From Melanocharis versteri (lineage: Eukaryota; Chordata; Aves; Passeriformes; Melanocharitidae): a DNA stretch of 64,000 bases. A program made the position numbers and the translations under genes. Each line of letters begins with the position of its first letter. Position 1 is the stretch's first letter. Where the stretch lies: positions 923,037 through 987,036 of the forward strand of contig VZTG01000247.1 of assembly GCA_013397845.1 (NCBI GenBank), given 5' to 3'. The notes below the pieces were generated by a model. The model was not told the origin of the DNA and searched no databases. It was given only the letters and a program-made list of their open reading frames with translations. Positions 11,900 to 23,899 of the stretch are shown in pieces.

Positions 11900-12370
11900 C
11901 TCCCTCCTCCACTGCACACTGAGGCACATACCGTATAAACATCATAAAGGACACAGTGAGAGAGAAAAAACACACTAGAGGCCATACTAAACCACATATA
12001 ACCCTGATCTTAGAAGAGACTGTTATTCAAAGCAGTGAAAGCTTTCATATACTGTATGGCCATAGAGTCGGATGTTTTCTCAACAGTTTTCTTAGCAATA
12101 ATACATAGATAAAGAGGCTGGAATCTGCCATCCCCTTTATAACATATGCACGTCTATTTATGAAGACACTTAAGCATGGATTTAGTAAGTCCGAGACAAA
12201 GCTCTAGAGGCGGCTGTCTCTTTAAATCCGTCTCCTACCAAGTGAAATTTGTGGCCCTGATGAATGGCAGAGCAGAGTCATCCATAAAAGGGCAGAGGAA
12301 AATCACACTCATTTGCATACAGTAATTATTCTCTGAATCGGGCCACCTTTATTGCTGCCAGAAAATCTAC
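11900..12370. promoter_or_regulatory. Candidate conserved regulatory element with perfect octamer
   Basis: The block retains CpGs near 11931, 12069, 12152, 12191, 12212, 12228 and 12339. It carries the perfect POU octamer ATTTGCAT (12311-12318), followed four bases later by the homeodomain core TAATTA (12323-12328). Several A/T-rich words such as CTATTTATGAAG (about 12154) also occur. No frame or repeat explains it. The octamer plus homeodomain spacing fits a neural or stem-cell type POU/homeobox enhancer, which is inference only. Confidence 0.35.
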
Positions 12371-12404
12371 TGTCAGCATCGCTCTATAGATCATGTTGGA
12401 AAAG

Positions 12405-12510
12405 CCAGCAGCTGAGGAGCGGGGTGGTGGCTTCGGACCCACCGGCTGGCACCCCGGCCGGCCTCACCACCGGGACAGGTCATGCTTTGCCTCGCTCCCC
12501 ACCCTGGGTA
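12405..12510. other. Short GC- and CpG-rich patch
   Basis: About 100 bases have clearly higher GC than the surroundings and around eight CpGs, adjoining the octamer-bearing block. Frames on both strands (for example 12393-12710, 105 codons) pass through it because GC-rich DNA has fewer stops. No promoter motif or exon structure was found. Confidence 0.4.
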
Positions 12511-12514
12511 CCCA

Positions 12515-15500
12515 TAGGTCTGTCTTCTTTTGGGTCCTGGCTATTTTCAGCAGAATAGCAGCATGGCAGGTGGGTGAATATTTGCCCGCAGATAATAGGT
12601 GGTGGGAGCCGTGCAGGGTGGCTGGGGAGGATCCCAACTGCACCAGGATAAACCGGATACTTTTTCACCTTTTTTTCCTCTCACGTGACATCTTCTTCAC
12701 AGAAAAATGAAACAAAGTAGAAACATTGTACGAGCAGAGTACTGTCACATCAGCGAATTGTTATGATACCTATGCTTATGCTCCTGTTTGGCTCTACATC
12801 AGTGAGCACCAGTGGATTAAAAAAGGGAAGAGCTGACTCGCATTTCAGCCTGCTGGCAGGAGCAGTAAGAGGGGAAAGGGCACAGCCAGGGACTGCACAG
12901 GCAATACCAACCAGGAACCCTGGAAAATGAGCAAGGATCTGTGGGGCCAGATTCTCACCACAGCCCACATAAACCTGTCACCTGTTAGGGACTCCTGTCC
13001 CAGGTCTTCCGCTGTGATCCAGCAGAAGGGCCTCAACACAGAGCATGAAAACAGGGTTTATTAGGGTGCCCTTGGACAGCTTTAAAAGAGCACCTTCCCA
13101 TCCATTTGTCTGTCTACTTGCAATGCTACCAAAAACTGAAGTCTGATAGAAGCTCTGTGGCAAGCATGTCCCTGGCAGGAATCCAGTTGTGATCACACTT
13201 CCTGTGAAACCAAAACCTGACATGCAGAAAACGCTCACTCCCAGTAATGAATCTCAAAGACGAGAGCAGTTTGGAGCTGGAAGCGATAACAGCAGCTTTG
13301 GTGCCAGCACTGCGATTTGCCACACTGTGGAGCAGCTACCATCCAGCACAAGTGCTTTCCACCACTGCAAAAGCTGGGAATAGAACATTGATGGCTTCCA
13401 TTTTGCAGGACCGGTCCACCAGCTCAGGTGTGTTTGCACATCAGTTTTTGCACTGGCCCAAACCCACAATTGAATGTATATTCAAATTTCCCGTTCAGGG
13501 TGGCTGCAAGAGACTCTAGGGAGTCTGTGTGGATATGGGCTTCCCATGAGGGTGGATGCAAGGATTTCTTGGACAGTCATTATCCTACAGCACCATGGCA
13601 CCCCGTGGCATCATCGGTTAGCCAATGTTTGGTGAAATAATGAGTCCTTCCTTAAAAGGATCCCATTTTGTGACCCATAAGGAAAGCAAAAACATGAGAC
13701 TGAAAAAAAATCTAGAAGTCCTGTGTCCAAATACCACAGTTTGCGTTTTCTGTTCTGTCCTAGGAGGCCTAGATCTAGAGGCAAAAGATCTGGAAAGTAG
13801 GTGATGATTTCCCAAATACCGTAGTAGTGTTGCTTGCATGTCACGGATGTTATGTTGGTGAAAAGCTTTGTCAGTCGTTGTCAGTGGGTACTAGAAACAC
13901 TTGCTATGAGAAAATGGAGTAAGAAGTACACTTGAAACTCCATGGGTGAGGAGTGTTTTAAAACATAACCTGAACAAACCTGACCCTAATTCTGCTATAG
14001 ACAGAGAATTAGTTGATCAAAACTCTGCCTGACATCACTGAAAATTATTTTTACTTGATTGACTGGAAGCATCCTGAAGTTGTGATTTTTCTCTACACTC
14101 CCACCCCAATTAAGAGACCAACTTAGGATGTTTAATCTTCATTTAATTGTGATCTAACCAAACACTTAGGGTTTCCAAACAGCCACAAACAGACAAAAAG
14201 CTTTCTTTTATGAGTTTTTATGGCTAAGCCAAAATGAAAACTTCATGATAAAACACAATGGCTTTTCAACATTTCCTGTATGTACTTTCAGCATTATCAT
14301 ACCATCCAGCCAGGGAGTTACTGAGAGGCTGCTTAAGCAAGGATTTTTTTATCCAACCAGAACTACTGAACTGTTACAGATTTTGTTAGTGAACTGTTTT
14401 ATGCTTCAGATCTATAACAAATTTTCAGCCAAAGCAGAACCTAGTTTTTTCCCCAATAAGTTAGAGGTAATGGAAAGCCCTTTTGAATTAGACAGCATTT
14501 GCTATGCTTAGGTATATAAAGCTTATATGTAGAGAGAGAGAGAGAAAAATATCTGCAACCTACCATGACTTCGTGAATCTTCATTGACCTATTCAAAACA
14601 GACTGTATTTCACAGTCCTGTTTCCAGAGCAGACATCTGTCCACATCAAGTCCACTAATTTTTTCCTTTGTCCCTTCTCTGACTCCTCAGGAAGTGAGTA
14701 TAACAGGCCAGAGGGAGAGACCTAGTCTAAAGCAAATTTCTGCCGATCAAAACATGTCCTGCCATGTGCAAGGGAAAGGCTTTTCCCTTGATCAGGCTGG
14801 CAATAGGATATTTTACAAACATTAAATTAACTTAAATAAGAAGCAGTAGAAAAAGAAAGAAAAAGGAACAGGAAAAAAAAAAAGAGAAAGAAGGGAAGTC
14901 AGCATTGCTGAACAGTGATACTTCACCTTTCTTAAAGCTCTATCAAAGTACCTGACCCCTGACAGATCTAAAGTAAAATCTTTAAATGATGTAAGGGATA
15001 TAATTCTTTTTTAAGCAAGCGGCACAAACTCATGGCTTTGCTGTTTATTAGGGGACAAACCTTCCAATATTGGCTTGCCGAGATGAGCACTTATAAAACC
15101 ACACCAATATATGTGTTTGCATTCCTCTTCGGGTAAAAATTTGTCAGAGAAGGAAGACATTAAACCTGTCACCTCAGATAAAGATCAGATGTTTGATTTC
15201 AAACAGAAGAAGGCAAACACTCCACTACAGGCTCCATTAACCCCTTGAGTACCCCATGGAAACTGCTCGATGGGACTGGCAGCTCGTGCTGCCTGTGTTG
15301 CTGACTTGAGGCCGCAGAGTTTCCTTGGGGAACATGTCAGCTACAGGCTATTTCTTTCTGTCTCCTCTGTCTTTCTAGATTTGCAAAGCAGAGTGCATCT
15401 GCTGCCTGCTGAAAGGGGTGAGATTTGAAACAGAAACTAGCTTAGATATTCATATATGGTCCTGGTGCCACTTGCTGGATCTGCTTTTTTAAAAAAAATA

Positions 15501-16595
15501 TAATTTCAGGGCATCTGAAGCAGAAGCAGTGCTCAGATTCCTCTCCACTAAAGTAAGAGAACTAAGGTATTGTGGAGATCTCTCTGTTATTTCTCTGGCA
15601 ACAAGAAGCTGCACTTTTTGTACCCTCTTTTTCCCTTAGACATATATCCAGGTTACAGCTGTTCAAAGTGTCCACTGGAGTGGCCTTACACTAGGAACAA
15701 AAACTCTCTGGCAAATCTATCTCTTGTAATACCTGGAACTTTACTATAGCTAAGTGGCTTAGAGCGAAGTGAATAAACTCTACTGAAGAAAAAAGAAGAG
15801 AAGAAAAAGCAGAAATCAACCTCCTGTTTCTAGACACTTTCATGCATAAAGTCAGGGGTTAAATCATACAAAAGAGAGGCATAATAAGAAGTGCTAATAA
15901 ATATTTTCATCTGGAAAATCTGAGCCATGCAAGACTGGGAATGTAAGTATGAGGCAAACTTTTATGATCTCCAGTTCGAGGCAGATCATGTGGAACATTT
16001 GGAAGTATGTGAGATCATGCCACACAAGTGTTTGCTATATTAATCAAACAGCACAATAGTTGCCTGGATACCCACATCATTTCATCAGCTGTGGTGGCCT
16101 GTTACCAGTTTTCAGAAAATGAAATGTGACCCCTGAGGACTGTAATTGGGTGAGTATAGTAATTTAGGAACGTTCAGGGGATCTGGAAAATCTGTCCAGC
16201 CAATTCACTTACAGCCAGCCATGGCAGAAGGGTATTTCAGCACCGAAGAATCACGCATGCTGCCTGTTATCAGTGCTGATACCCAGTTCTTTACCTTTGC
16301 CTCGTTGCTGCTTGGTGCCAGTTACAATGAACTCCAGAGTTCTAATGAGACTAGAGATAATTTTCGTTAACAAAGGATTAAGGCAGTTTCTTAGAATACT
16401 TGCAAAAAGGGTGGAAAAAAAAAATAAAAGCCAGTTCTGTGCTGGCAGAAACTGTGGTGCATTTGCAATATAAACTGCTGTATCCTCTTACACAGAATGT
16501 TTGTTGTGATACAATTTGAAACATAAAGGGCAGTGATCTCATATTTTAGTGTAGGAGGCAAAAGCCCTTCTGGATTCATCCAAGCTTGTGGCATT
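12515..16595. other. Unique non-coding sequence, nothing recognised beyond simple repeats
   Basis: There are several overlapping chance frames at 12750-13845, none above 90 codons and none with a domain. An (AG)n run of seven units lies at 14531-14544, and a purine tract at about 14846-14898. No CR1 or other repeat family is recognised, nor any RNA gene. Confidence 0.5.
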
Positions 16596-16599
16596 TAGT

Positions 16600-16925
16600 T
16601 TAACCCAGCGTAACCCGATGCAGTTTTGAGGCAGGTAAACTGTGTGTATGTTTTAATTACAGCTGGGCTATGTAACCAGTCCAAAGTTCAGGTCAATAGA
16701 GTGATGAATTCTCTAGCCACATAATCTTTAATACTGGCTGGACTGGTTATTAATTTTCTTTATTTGTACTGTTAAAGACCTATATAATTTGTAGCTTTGA
16801 TCATTTGTTTTTTAAAAGCTCAGAAACGCTCACCCACTTTAATCAATTCATTTTCGTGGGGTAATAAACTTATTGTGTGCTCTTTTCATAATTTATACAG
16901 GGTGCTATTATTTACATATCTCTTA
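16600..16925. promoter_or_regulatory. Candidate element with nuclear-receptor half-sites
   Basis: CAAAGTTCAGGTCA at 16682-16695 combines an HNF4-like CAAAGTTCA with a perfect AGGTCA half-site (16690-16695). AT-rich homeodomain words surround it: TTTTAATTACAG near 16655, TTATTAATTTTC near 16748 and TTTAATCAATTC near 16839. CpGs are few, so support is weaker than for the blocks at 6.7 and 11.9 kb. Confidence 0.2.
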
Positions 16926-17530
16926 TTTATTCTATTTCTAGTAGGCTATAAGGCTTCCTATTTCTGTGGCAGCAGATTGCATTAGATGCATGATATAGGA
17001 ATACTAAAGGGCAGAAGAAGACCATATGCTCCATCATAGGCTGCATTTTAATCCCTGAAATACCAAATCATCAGCCTAATCCTTCCAGTTGACTCAGGAG
17101 TGGTCTGTTATAACCCTGGAACTGGGATGGAAGACAAAAGAAGGCACAGAGCCAGAACTTCTGCTAATGTAAATCAGTGTGCTTCCACTGACTTCAGCAG
17201 TAACATCTTTGACAGCAGCTGAGGTTATACCCCAGATTGTTTGGCTCAGTGGTGTCAAAAGGAAAGGTGGGCTTCTCAGAGCCTGATTTCCAGGTCAAAC
17301 ACTGGTAGCACATTTTTCAGAGGTAAACCAAACTGCCTGAAGTGTTCTGAACACAGCTAGATGAATATTCCTGTAACAAGTTATAAAAATTTAATACGCT
17401 TTTCTTCAGAAACCTCCTCTAAGGTCTTTTCTAAACTCATCCAAGCAGAATACATCCTTCATATTGTATGAAGACAGCAAAAGTGGCAATATTCCATGTT
17501 TTGATTAGTACACATCTGAGAAGCTTGAAT

Positions 17531-17544
17531 CATACATACATACA
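17531..17544. repeat. (CATA)n short tandem repeat
   Basis: Three to four CATA units directly abut the CR1 tail that begins at 17543 on the minus strand. They may be the expanded terminal repeat of that insertion, or the target. Confidence 0.5.
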
Positions 17545-17647
17545 TAGAATTGTAAAATGGTTTGGGTTTGAAGGAACTTTAAAAATCATCTCATTCCAAC
17601 CCTCCTGCCATGTGTGGGGACACCTTCCACTAGATCAGGTTGCTCAG
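17543..17647 (-). mobile_element. CR1 LINE, 5'-truncated 3' tail
   Basis: The minus strand matches the conserved avian CR1 3' UTR. On the plus strand it starts TAGAATTGTAAAATGGTTTG, then has AAGGAACTTTAAAAATCATC, CATTCCAACCCTCCTGCCAT and a GACACCTTCCACTAGATCAG block. Only about 105 bases remain, with no coding part. Severe 5' truncation is usual because reverse transcription starts at the 3' end. Divergence is moderate, so this is an old fixed copy. It is the only clear repeat in the first 51 kb. Confidence 0.9.
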
Positions 17648-17649
17648 TT

Positions 17650-18150
17650 ATTTACTGTTTTGTAGAGTCAGCCATTAGCTTATAGTAAAGAAAACTTCTT
17701 ATTCTGCCAAACAGCTCGTGACAATAGATAGGCTTGCTCCAAGATGTTTTTGTTCTGCCACTGTTCAGATTGTTGGGAGGCTCTTCAATTGTTTCACTGA
17801 ATGCTGCCACTCAGCTAGAAAATGCTCTGGCAAGCATGACTGTACATTTTAATTGTGCTGCCAGAAATTGCGTCTTTCCATGACGATTCCAGCTGCAGTC
17901 GATATCCTATTGGCATTCCCTTGGCATGTTACCCTGGAAATTTGCAGTTGGTTATCTTAAGGGTAGCCACCTTCTCCAAAGTTTTCAACGAGTACTGCAG
18001 GTGATCATTTGTACTTCGGCAATACCATTCCCAAGAAGCTATCCTATCACACATGGCAGCATTCTGAACTAGCTTAGGCTGATTCAGTGGGGAGGCTGTC
18101 TCTAGGAATATTTCAAAAGAGTTAGTATCAGGCTGCAGAGACACCACAAG
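17650..18150. other. Unique non-coding sequence, nothing recognised
   Basis: No frame of interest and no repeat was seen. The longest frame, 72 codons on the minus strand at 17929-18147, has no domain. Confidence 0.5.
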
Positions 18151-18151
18151 T

Positions 18152-18176
18152 GCAACTTTTCAAAGTGAAAAGTTGC
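18152..18176. repeat. Perfect inverted repeat (10-bp arms, 5-base loop)
   Basis: GCAACTTTTC (18152-18161) is followed five bases later by its exact reverse complement GAAAAGTTGC (18167-18176). It could fold as a hairpin in DNA or RNA. It is too short for a microRNA precursor, and the flanks do not extend the stem. The function is unknown. Confidence 0.6.
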
Positions 18177-18179
18177 TGC

Positions 18180-21100
18180 TTCTCCTTCAAGGCTCACCGA
18201 TAGCGTCCGAGTGGGAATTAAGCAGTACACTGATACTGTACATGATTAGCAGCGTGGCTGTGGGATGAGAACAGTTATATACTGGATAAATTTAAGATGA
18301 CAAATTTGCATGTAAAACCGGAGACTCCTGTCAAAAGAAAGAAATCAATGAAGAACTGTCCATCTGATGGCAGGCTGCCTAGGCTATCCATGACAGCTAA
18401 CACAACTTTAAATAGTCTGTCTCAATGTATTTTAAAATGTTTTGGGAATGTATTAATAAAAATTACTTAAGATTTTTTTTTATGAATCATCTGCGTGGTG
18501 AGCCTTCTGAGAAACAGCTGGGGAACAGAAAACCTTTAACGGATTTTGTAAATATTCTCAGTTCCGAACTGTATGTTATTTTATTGATATACCCTCACTC
18601 CAGAAGGCAGATTTCACTGCAACAAGATTTTCTTACCCCTAAGAAAAAAAAGAAAAACCTGAAACCAGAAGATGGGTGCATAATACATGGCTCCTCTGAG
18701 GCAGACATTCCTACAGTTATTCAGAGGTTTCTGCAAAACAGTATTTCATATTCTCTGTACTGGAGAAGAAAAAAGACTAAATTTGAAACATCTCTCTACT
18801 CCTGTGCACGAATAACATTCCAGCCTTGATGCACAGCACTCCAAAAGTGAAGAAGACATTAATGGGCAACAACAAAATTCTAGAAGCTACTGAAACTTAT
18901 GGTGATCAAAAAAATACTCTGATTAATACAGTGCTCAAAATAAAAAAGCTAAGAGAGGGATGACACTGGAGGGATGGGGAGGGAAGAGAAGATATGTTAC
19001 ATTGCATTAGGAGCCAGGTGATTTTGCGTTTTGGTTTGTTTTTTTTTCTTTAGGTAGATTTTTAATGAAGGGGCTGTGGTCTTGGAAAACTTTCTTTTCA
19101 GAGAAATGCTTTGAACCTCTGTATTCATTTTAGCCTTATTAACAGTTTGCTGAATGTGTTGGATATTTGTGAGTCAATATTTGCACGGATTATTTAATCC
19201 CCCCCAAGTCATCTGGTATTATATTAGTAGCTTTACGCAAGTCTTCCATGTAACAATGTAAATTAGAAATTATTTCCTAAAAATGTCTGTAGGCAAAAAA
19301 AACCACCAGCTGGAATTTTTGCAAGAAAAAAATGGCCACAGATCATGACTCTTAAGAATTTTTGCAAGGACCTTTTGGGATATATTTTTCTCTATTTAGA
19401 CACATAGAGGTTGTCATCACAGTAGTTAAAAATAGCACTTCTTACTGAGTTTATGTTGTGAAAACAGATTTCTAAGTAATAAAACTATATGACCCAAAGC
19501 AAATTAAGGTTTCTTCCCACTTAAAATGTACAATAGTATAACTTTTCAAATGCTAATTGGAAACTAGATTTTTGGATGTTCCATGTAAGCTCTTTAATAG
19601 ATCTGATTTTTAAAAATCATTGTACTTTAAGAATCATACCCATTGTAAAAGCTCCAAGTTAAGTGTCAAAGTGTAAGGACCTAGAAAAATACTATTGTCT
19701 TCTGTAAATATTACCATTCAATCTCTTGGTGATTCATTCAGAGCAGCCTGTGTTTTCCATTTGTTTCTATAAGTATACAGAGATATGTGTATGCACATGT
19801 ATGCATGAGTGTGTGCGCGTGCTTATTTGTGTGTTGAGAGTATAGAAAAAATTAATTTTGTGGACAATCAAATTTGTTTACCAGAAAAAGGTGCTTAAGT
19901 GGTCACACTGAAATTCCTCAAAGTGTTGAGACTTTCCCACAAGGCCCTGTCAATACAGGAGCAACATTAAACATAGATACAATACATATAAAGGACCAGA
20001 AAATCTTCCTCAGTGATGCCATCCAGGTACTTGCTATATTTGACCAACATGTCTTAGAGTTCTTTGCAAATATATTGATCTTCTTCTTAAGACCAGCTGA
20101 ATTTCTGATTAGTATCTAGTCAGAATCTCATTTCTCTGATGACTAGCAATCTGAAAATATCTGGCCTATGTTTATTTATGCCTAGATTTATATTAATTTG
20201 TTCTTATTCTCAGCAGCTTTTATGTATGTATTTTGATCCTCATAGCAAATGCATTGTTTGGGGAAGTGTGGGGGAATGTGTCTGTTTTCGTAAGACCTCA
20301 AAGATTACAAAAGTGCAACTACGAAAAGCTTACAACCTATCTCCTCTGTCTTTCGTTCTATGCTTTCTAACCAATATTTATATACTGAAAGTTTCAGGGA
20401 AACACTCAGCAATACAATGCAACAGTATCCTGTCACACTTGGGCATTGCAGAAATAGCTAACTGAACAAAAAGGGTATCACTAATGGACCAACCTGGTGA
20501 TTTGCTCTTCCTGAGAGCAAATAACCCCTTTGCTGTTCCCCACAAACTCCCTTTGTACGGAGGTGATGCCAGCAGACAATAAATTCTAGTTGCCCGTCTC
20601 ATTTGTTCTGTAAGGCTATGTGAACCTCCCTTAGCCAAGTAAGAGAGGTGAAACCTCCCTCCCTGCTCCATCCCACCTGGCCATCGTTTCTGCCCCACAT
20701 TGATCCTCTGATGGGTTCTTCAAAGCTCCTGCTTCATCTCGCCAGCTTTGCCCCTTGATCTGTCCTAATGATCCTAAGAGCATTCCCTTTCTGTGCCCTG
20801 GAAAACATCCTTCGATTTTGTCTGCAGCTGGGGCAACACGCTCATTCAGAGACCAGCCAGTCCTATCTCCATTCTCTACTCTGACCCATCCAGGAATAAA
20901 GTTCACCATTTTACATCAATTACTCTCATTCCTTCATAGAAGTCTGTTGAGTGCAAAGACTATCATTCCCCATCATTCAAATTCATCCAGACCAAGCCAA
21001 AATGCTCTCTGGCTCTCTCACTGCATTTTCAAGTCTACTTTCTCCAGAGCCTGGATTAGCAGCAGACCCTGCAGTATTAACAACAAATAATGAATAAAGC

Positions 21101-23760
21101 AAGTAATTAAAAATTATGTTGTAGCCAAACTTTTGGACATCAGAATCTCAGACTTCTGACATATCAGAGTTTAAAGAAGTATAAGCTGAGGAGACAAGTG
21201 GTAAACAAGGAGCACTTCGGATGTTAAAGCTCTTGGCACTGGAGAGCTTTTAGTGTGATGCTTTAGCCAGACCAGCATCATTCAGCGGGTGATCTTCTAC
21301 CTCAGTTCCTGATGAAGTTGTTTGGCCATAACTAGAGGGATTGTTTCCTCTCTTCTTCAGATGTGGACAAATTACCAGAGAAGTGAATACACCACAGTCC
21401 ATAAAGTATTCCCCTCCCTACTTTAGTGTCACCTCTGATATGATCAGGCTAACTAATTCACTCTGAACATCCATTATTACACTGATGAGGTCTGACTGGC
21501 TGCCCTTACTGATTGACAAGGAAAAATGAGCCTTCTGAATATGGTTCTAATCTATATTCCAGACAAAGAAGGAGGAAAAAAAAAAAAACCACAAGAGGAA
21601 AAAATTAATTTTGCCTCTTTAAATTTTGGAAATTATGACAATTATGCCTCCAGGTTTTTAATTTTCAATTTACAGATGTGGTGAAGTACACTGAGTCACT
21701 CGACCTCTCTAAGAAGCAGTCTTGTCCTGGCATCCTCATAGGTATCTGTGTCCATCTGGCAGAGATATTGTAATTCAAATCTCAAACTCCAACTGACTGC
21801 TGAGCTGTGAGCTGTGCTTCTTTTGTGCATCCTGTCATTTCCCCCTCCCTAACTTCAAAAGATTTAGAAAAATGCAAAGGGAACAATATCATATGGTGAA
21901 TTCTGTTTATGTGGTATGGCTTAGTCATCCTTATTTACATCACCCTGCCACCTAAACAGACCTATTCACAATGCATAGCTGTCACTCAGCCTGAACCTTA
22001 GATTATTGTTAATGTTTGCAAAGTGTTATGCAACACTACACAACTGTACATCAAATACAGAGCCCAAGGACAACAAAGCTTGGTCCAAACTACCTAAGGA
22101 CTCCGATTTCTGCTCTGCATACTGATTTATCTGATTACACAAGATACAAAATACAACTAACATATTTTAAAATATATTTCTTTTTGTATGCCAAGCTTTT
22201 TTCATCCAAGCTGTCTTTTTTCCCTCATGTTGTCAAACACACCATGTACCCAACCTCTACGAAAAGAGATCAGCTCGGGTTTACTTGCAAATAGAGGAAT
22301 ATACTTTAATTTCTGTATGAAGTGACCATAGCAATTTTACAGACAGGAAACTTTGGATGAGTGGAGTGAAGGACAGGAGATTTTATGCGCAAAGAAGCAT
22401 CAATAGAAGAGCAGCTTATGCCATGGGTAGAAAACATAAATTTAAAGTTTAAAATAAAATTGATTATCATTAATCTGAAGCCCTCGTCTGATTTTCTATC
22501 CTGATGCCATTCAGTCACTCCTCCTCACTCCCCAAAACAAGCTTAGCCATCAGCATCAAGGGGATACAGTGGATGGCCTGGAGCAAGCTGAGGCAGCTCA
22601 TGGACTGAAAAACCCAAAGCTGACACAGAGGTGGTGAGGCATGCCAGAAAGAGGCACATTTCCAAAGCTAAACGGACCCTTTGTAGTGCCCAGATCTGTC
22701 CCTGGAGGCTGCTGGCAGCAAGGAGCAGCCAGCAGACAGCTCTGCCACATGGGTCAGGACCTGCCTGGTACAGCTCCAACTTAAAGCTGTGTGAAAAAAA
22801 ACCATACAATTTATATGGCTAGCTGTGGGAGAGGATCAGGGACATGGGTTTTCCTTCTTCCTTTACAAATGCCCAGGAAAACTGTCCAAAGTACTGGCTC
22901 ATCTAGTCCTGCAATACTCATCACAACACTCAGCTGGTCTGTTGAACCCAGAATTCAAAGGGGAGACTTTTTCCTTCACACCCATCCTCAGTAACAATAT
23001 GTGTCCTTACAAAGGGTGACATCAGGCACAACTCTGCAGCCTGACTGAGGGCTCTGCCCAGATATCATCCTGGACATTAGAAATAAAATCTTGGTGATGA
23101 TGCTAACGAGGAAAGAATCTATGGAGGGTTTTCCATCAAGTGTGCATCAGCCAATACTCCTTATTTCAGTTTTGAATAAAACTTTGTAACTGGTGCACCT
23201 AAGACAAAAATATTTTTAAAAAACCCAATCCTAGTTTAGCTTATCAGCCATTTCGATTTCAAACAGGTCTAGAAGCACTTTACCCTCAGAGAGGCCGCTG
23301 TTACTTTTCCAAATGGAGATGTTAATGCACAGAAGTTAAAAGCCTCACAGCTGTGTGTTCTGAACACACACAAGAGTTACACTGGAGTGCTAAAGGGAGA
23401 GTAATAATAAAAATGCTCACAAACAAGTCTTACTTAGAAAAGGAAGGGTAAGCATCTATAATTCAGTTTATATTCTTGCCCAAATTGGTTTGGCATAGGG
23501 GATTAAGGGATACATAAAGGCTCAAATCCTCAGCTGTTATCAACCTGAGCTGTGGCAGTTCACCTTAAAAACGCAGAGTTGGCCCCATGCAAATCCACCA
23601 GCCAACAACATAACAGATTTCCAGAAACACAAGCCCAGGGTAGAAACACAAGTGGAGAAGGAAGGAGTGCCTGGGTAGAAGAAGAGGGAAGAAGAGAGCA
23701 TGACTGCAGAGCAGAGCAGGCAGCAGGAAATTCTCAGTAGTTTTGCCACTACCATCGCAA
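18180..23760. other. Unique non-coding sequence, nothing recognised
   Basis: There is no exon or repeat family. The 134-codon frame at 18425-18829 starts in a T-rich stretch, has a poly-Lys run from an A tract and no domain, so it is treated as chance. A loose GT-rich patch (19774-19835) is an interrupted dinucleotide repeat. Frames at 20139-20465, 20378-20698 and 20755-21090 overlap on both strands without homology. Confidence 0.5.
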
Positions 23761-23764
23761 AGAG

Positions 23765-23890
23765 CTTTCTAGGCGGTTATTTACCAGTCACCCAGAACTG
23801 CATTGTTGTTAATGAGTTATTACTTATATCTCAATAAACTGAGACAACCAGGTAATTACTTAATTAGGTGTTCCCTCCCCTTTTTACTCC
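23765..23890. promoter_or_regulatory. Candidate homeodomain/SOX-rich regulatory element
   Basis: Within about 110 bases are a SOX-type ATTGTT (23802-23807), TTAATGAG (about 23809), the palindrome GTAATTAC (23852-23859) and TAATTAGGTG (23861-23870). A poly-C/T stretch follows. The homeodomain core density exceeds the neighbourhood. No coding frame or repeat covers it. This is motif-based inference. Confidence 0.25.
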
Positions 23891-23899
23891 TTTCTTCAG

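Noticed and set aside
18425..18829. 134-codon plus-strand frame as a gene
   Set aside because: It runs through T-rich and A-rich tracts (a Lys run), with no domain and near-chance length.
21655..21720. Possible minus-strand MIR (TTTACAGATGTGGTGAAGTA)
   Set aside because: The similarity is limited to one segment and the neighbouring MIR segments are not in order.
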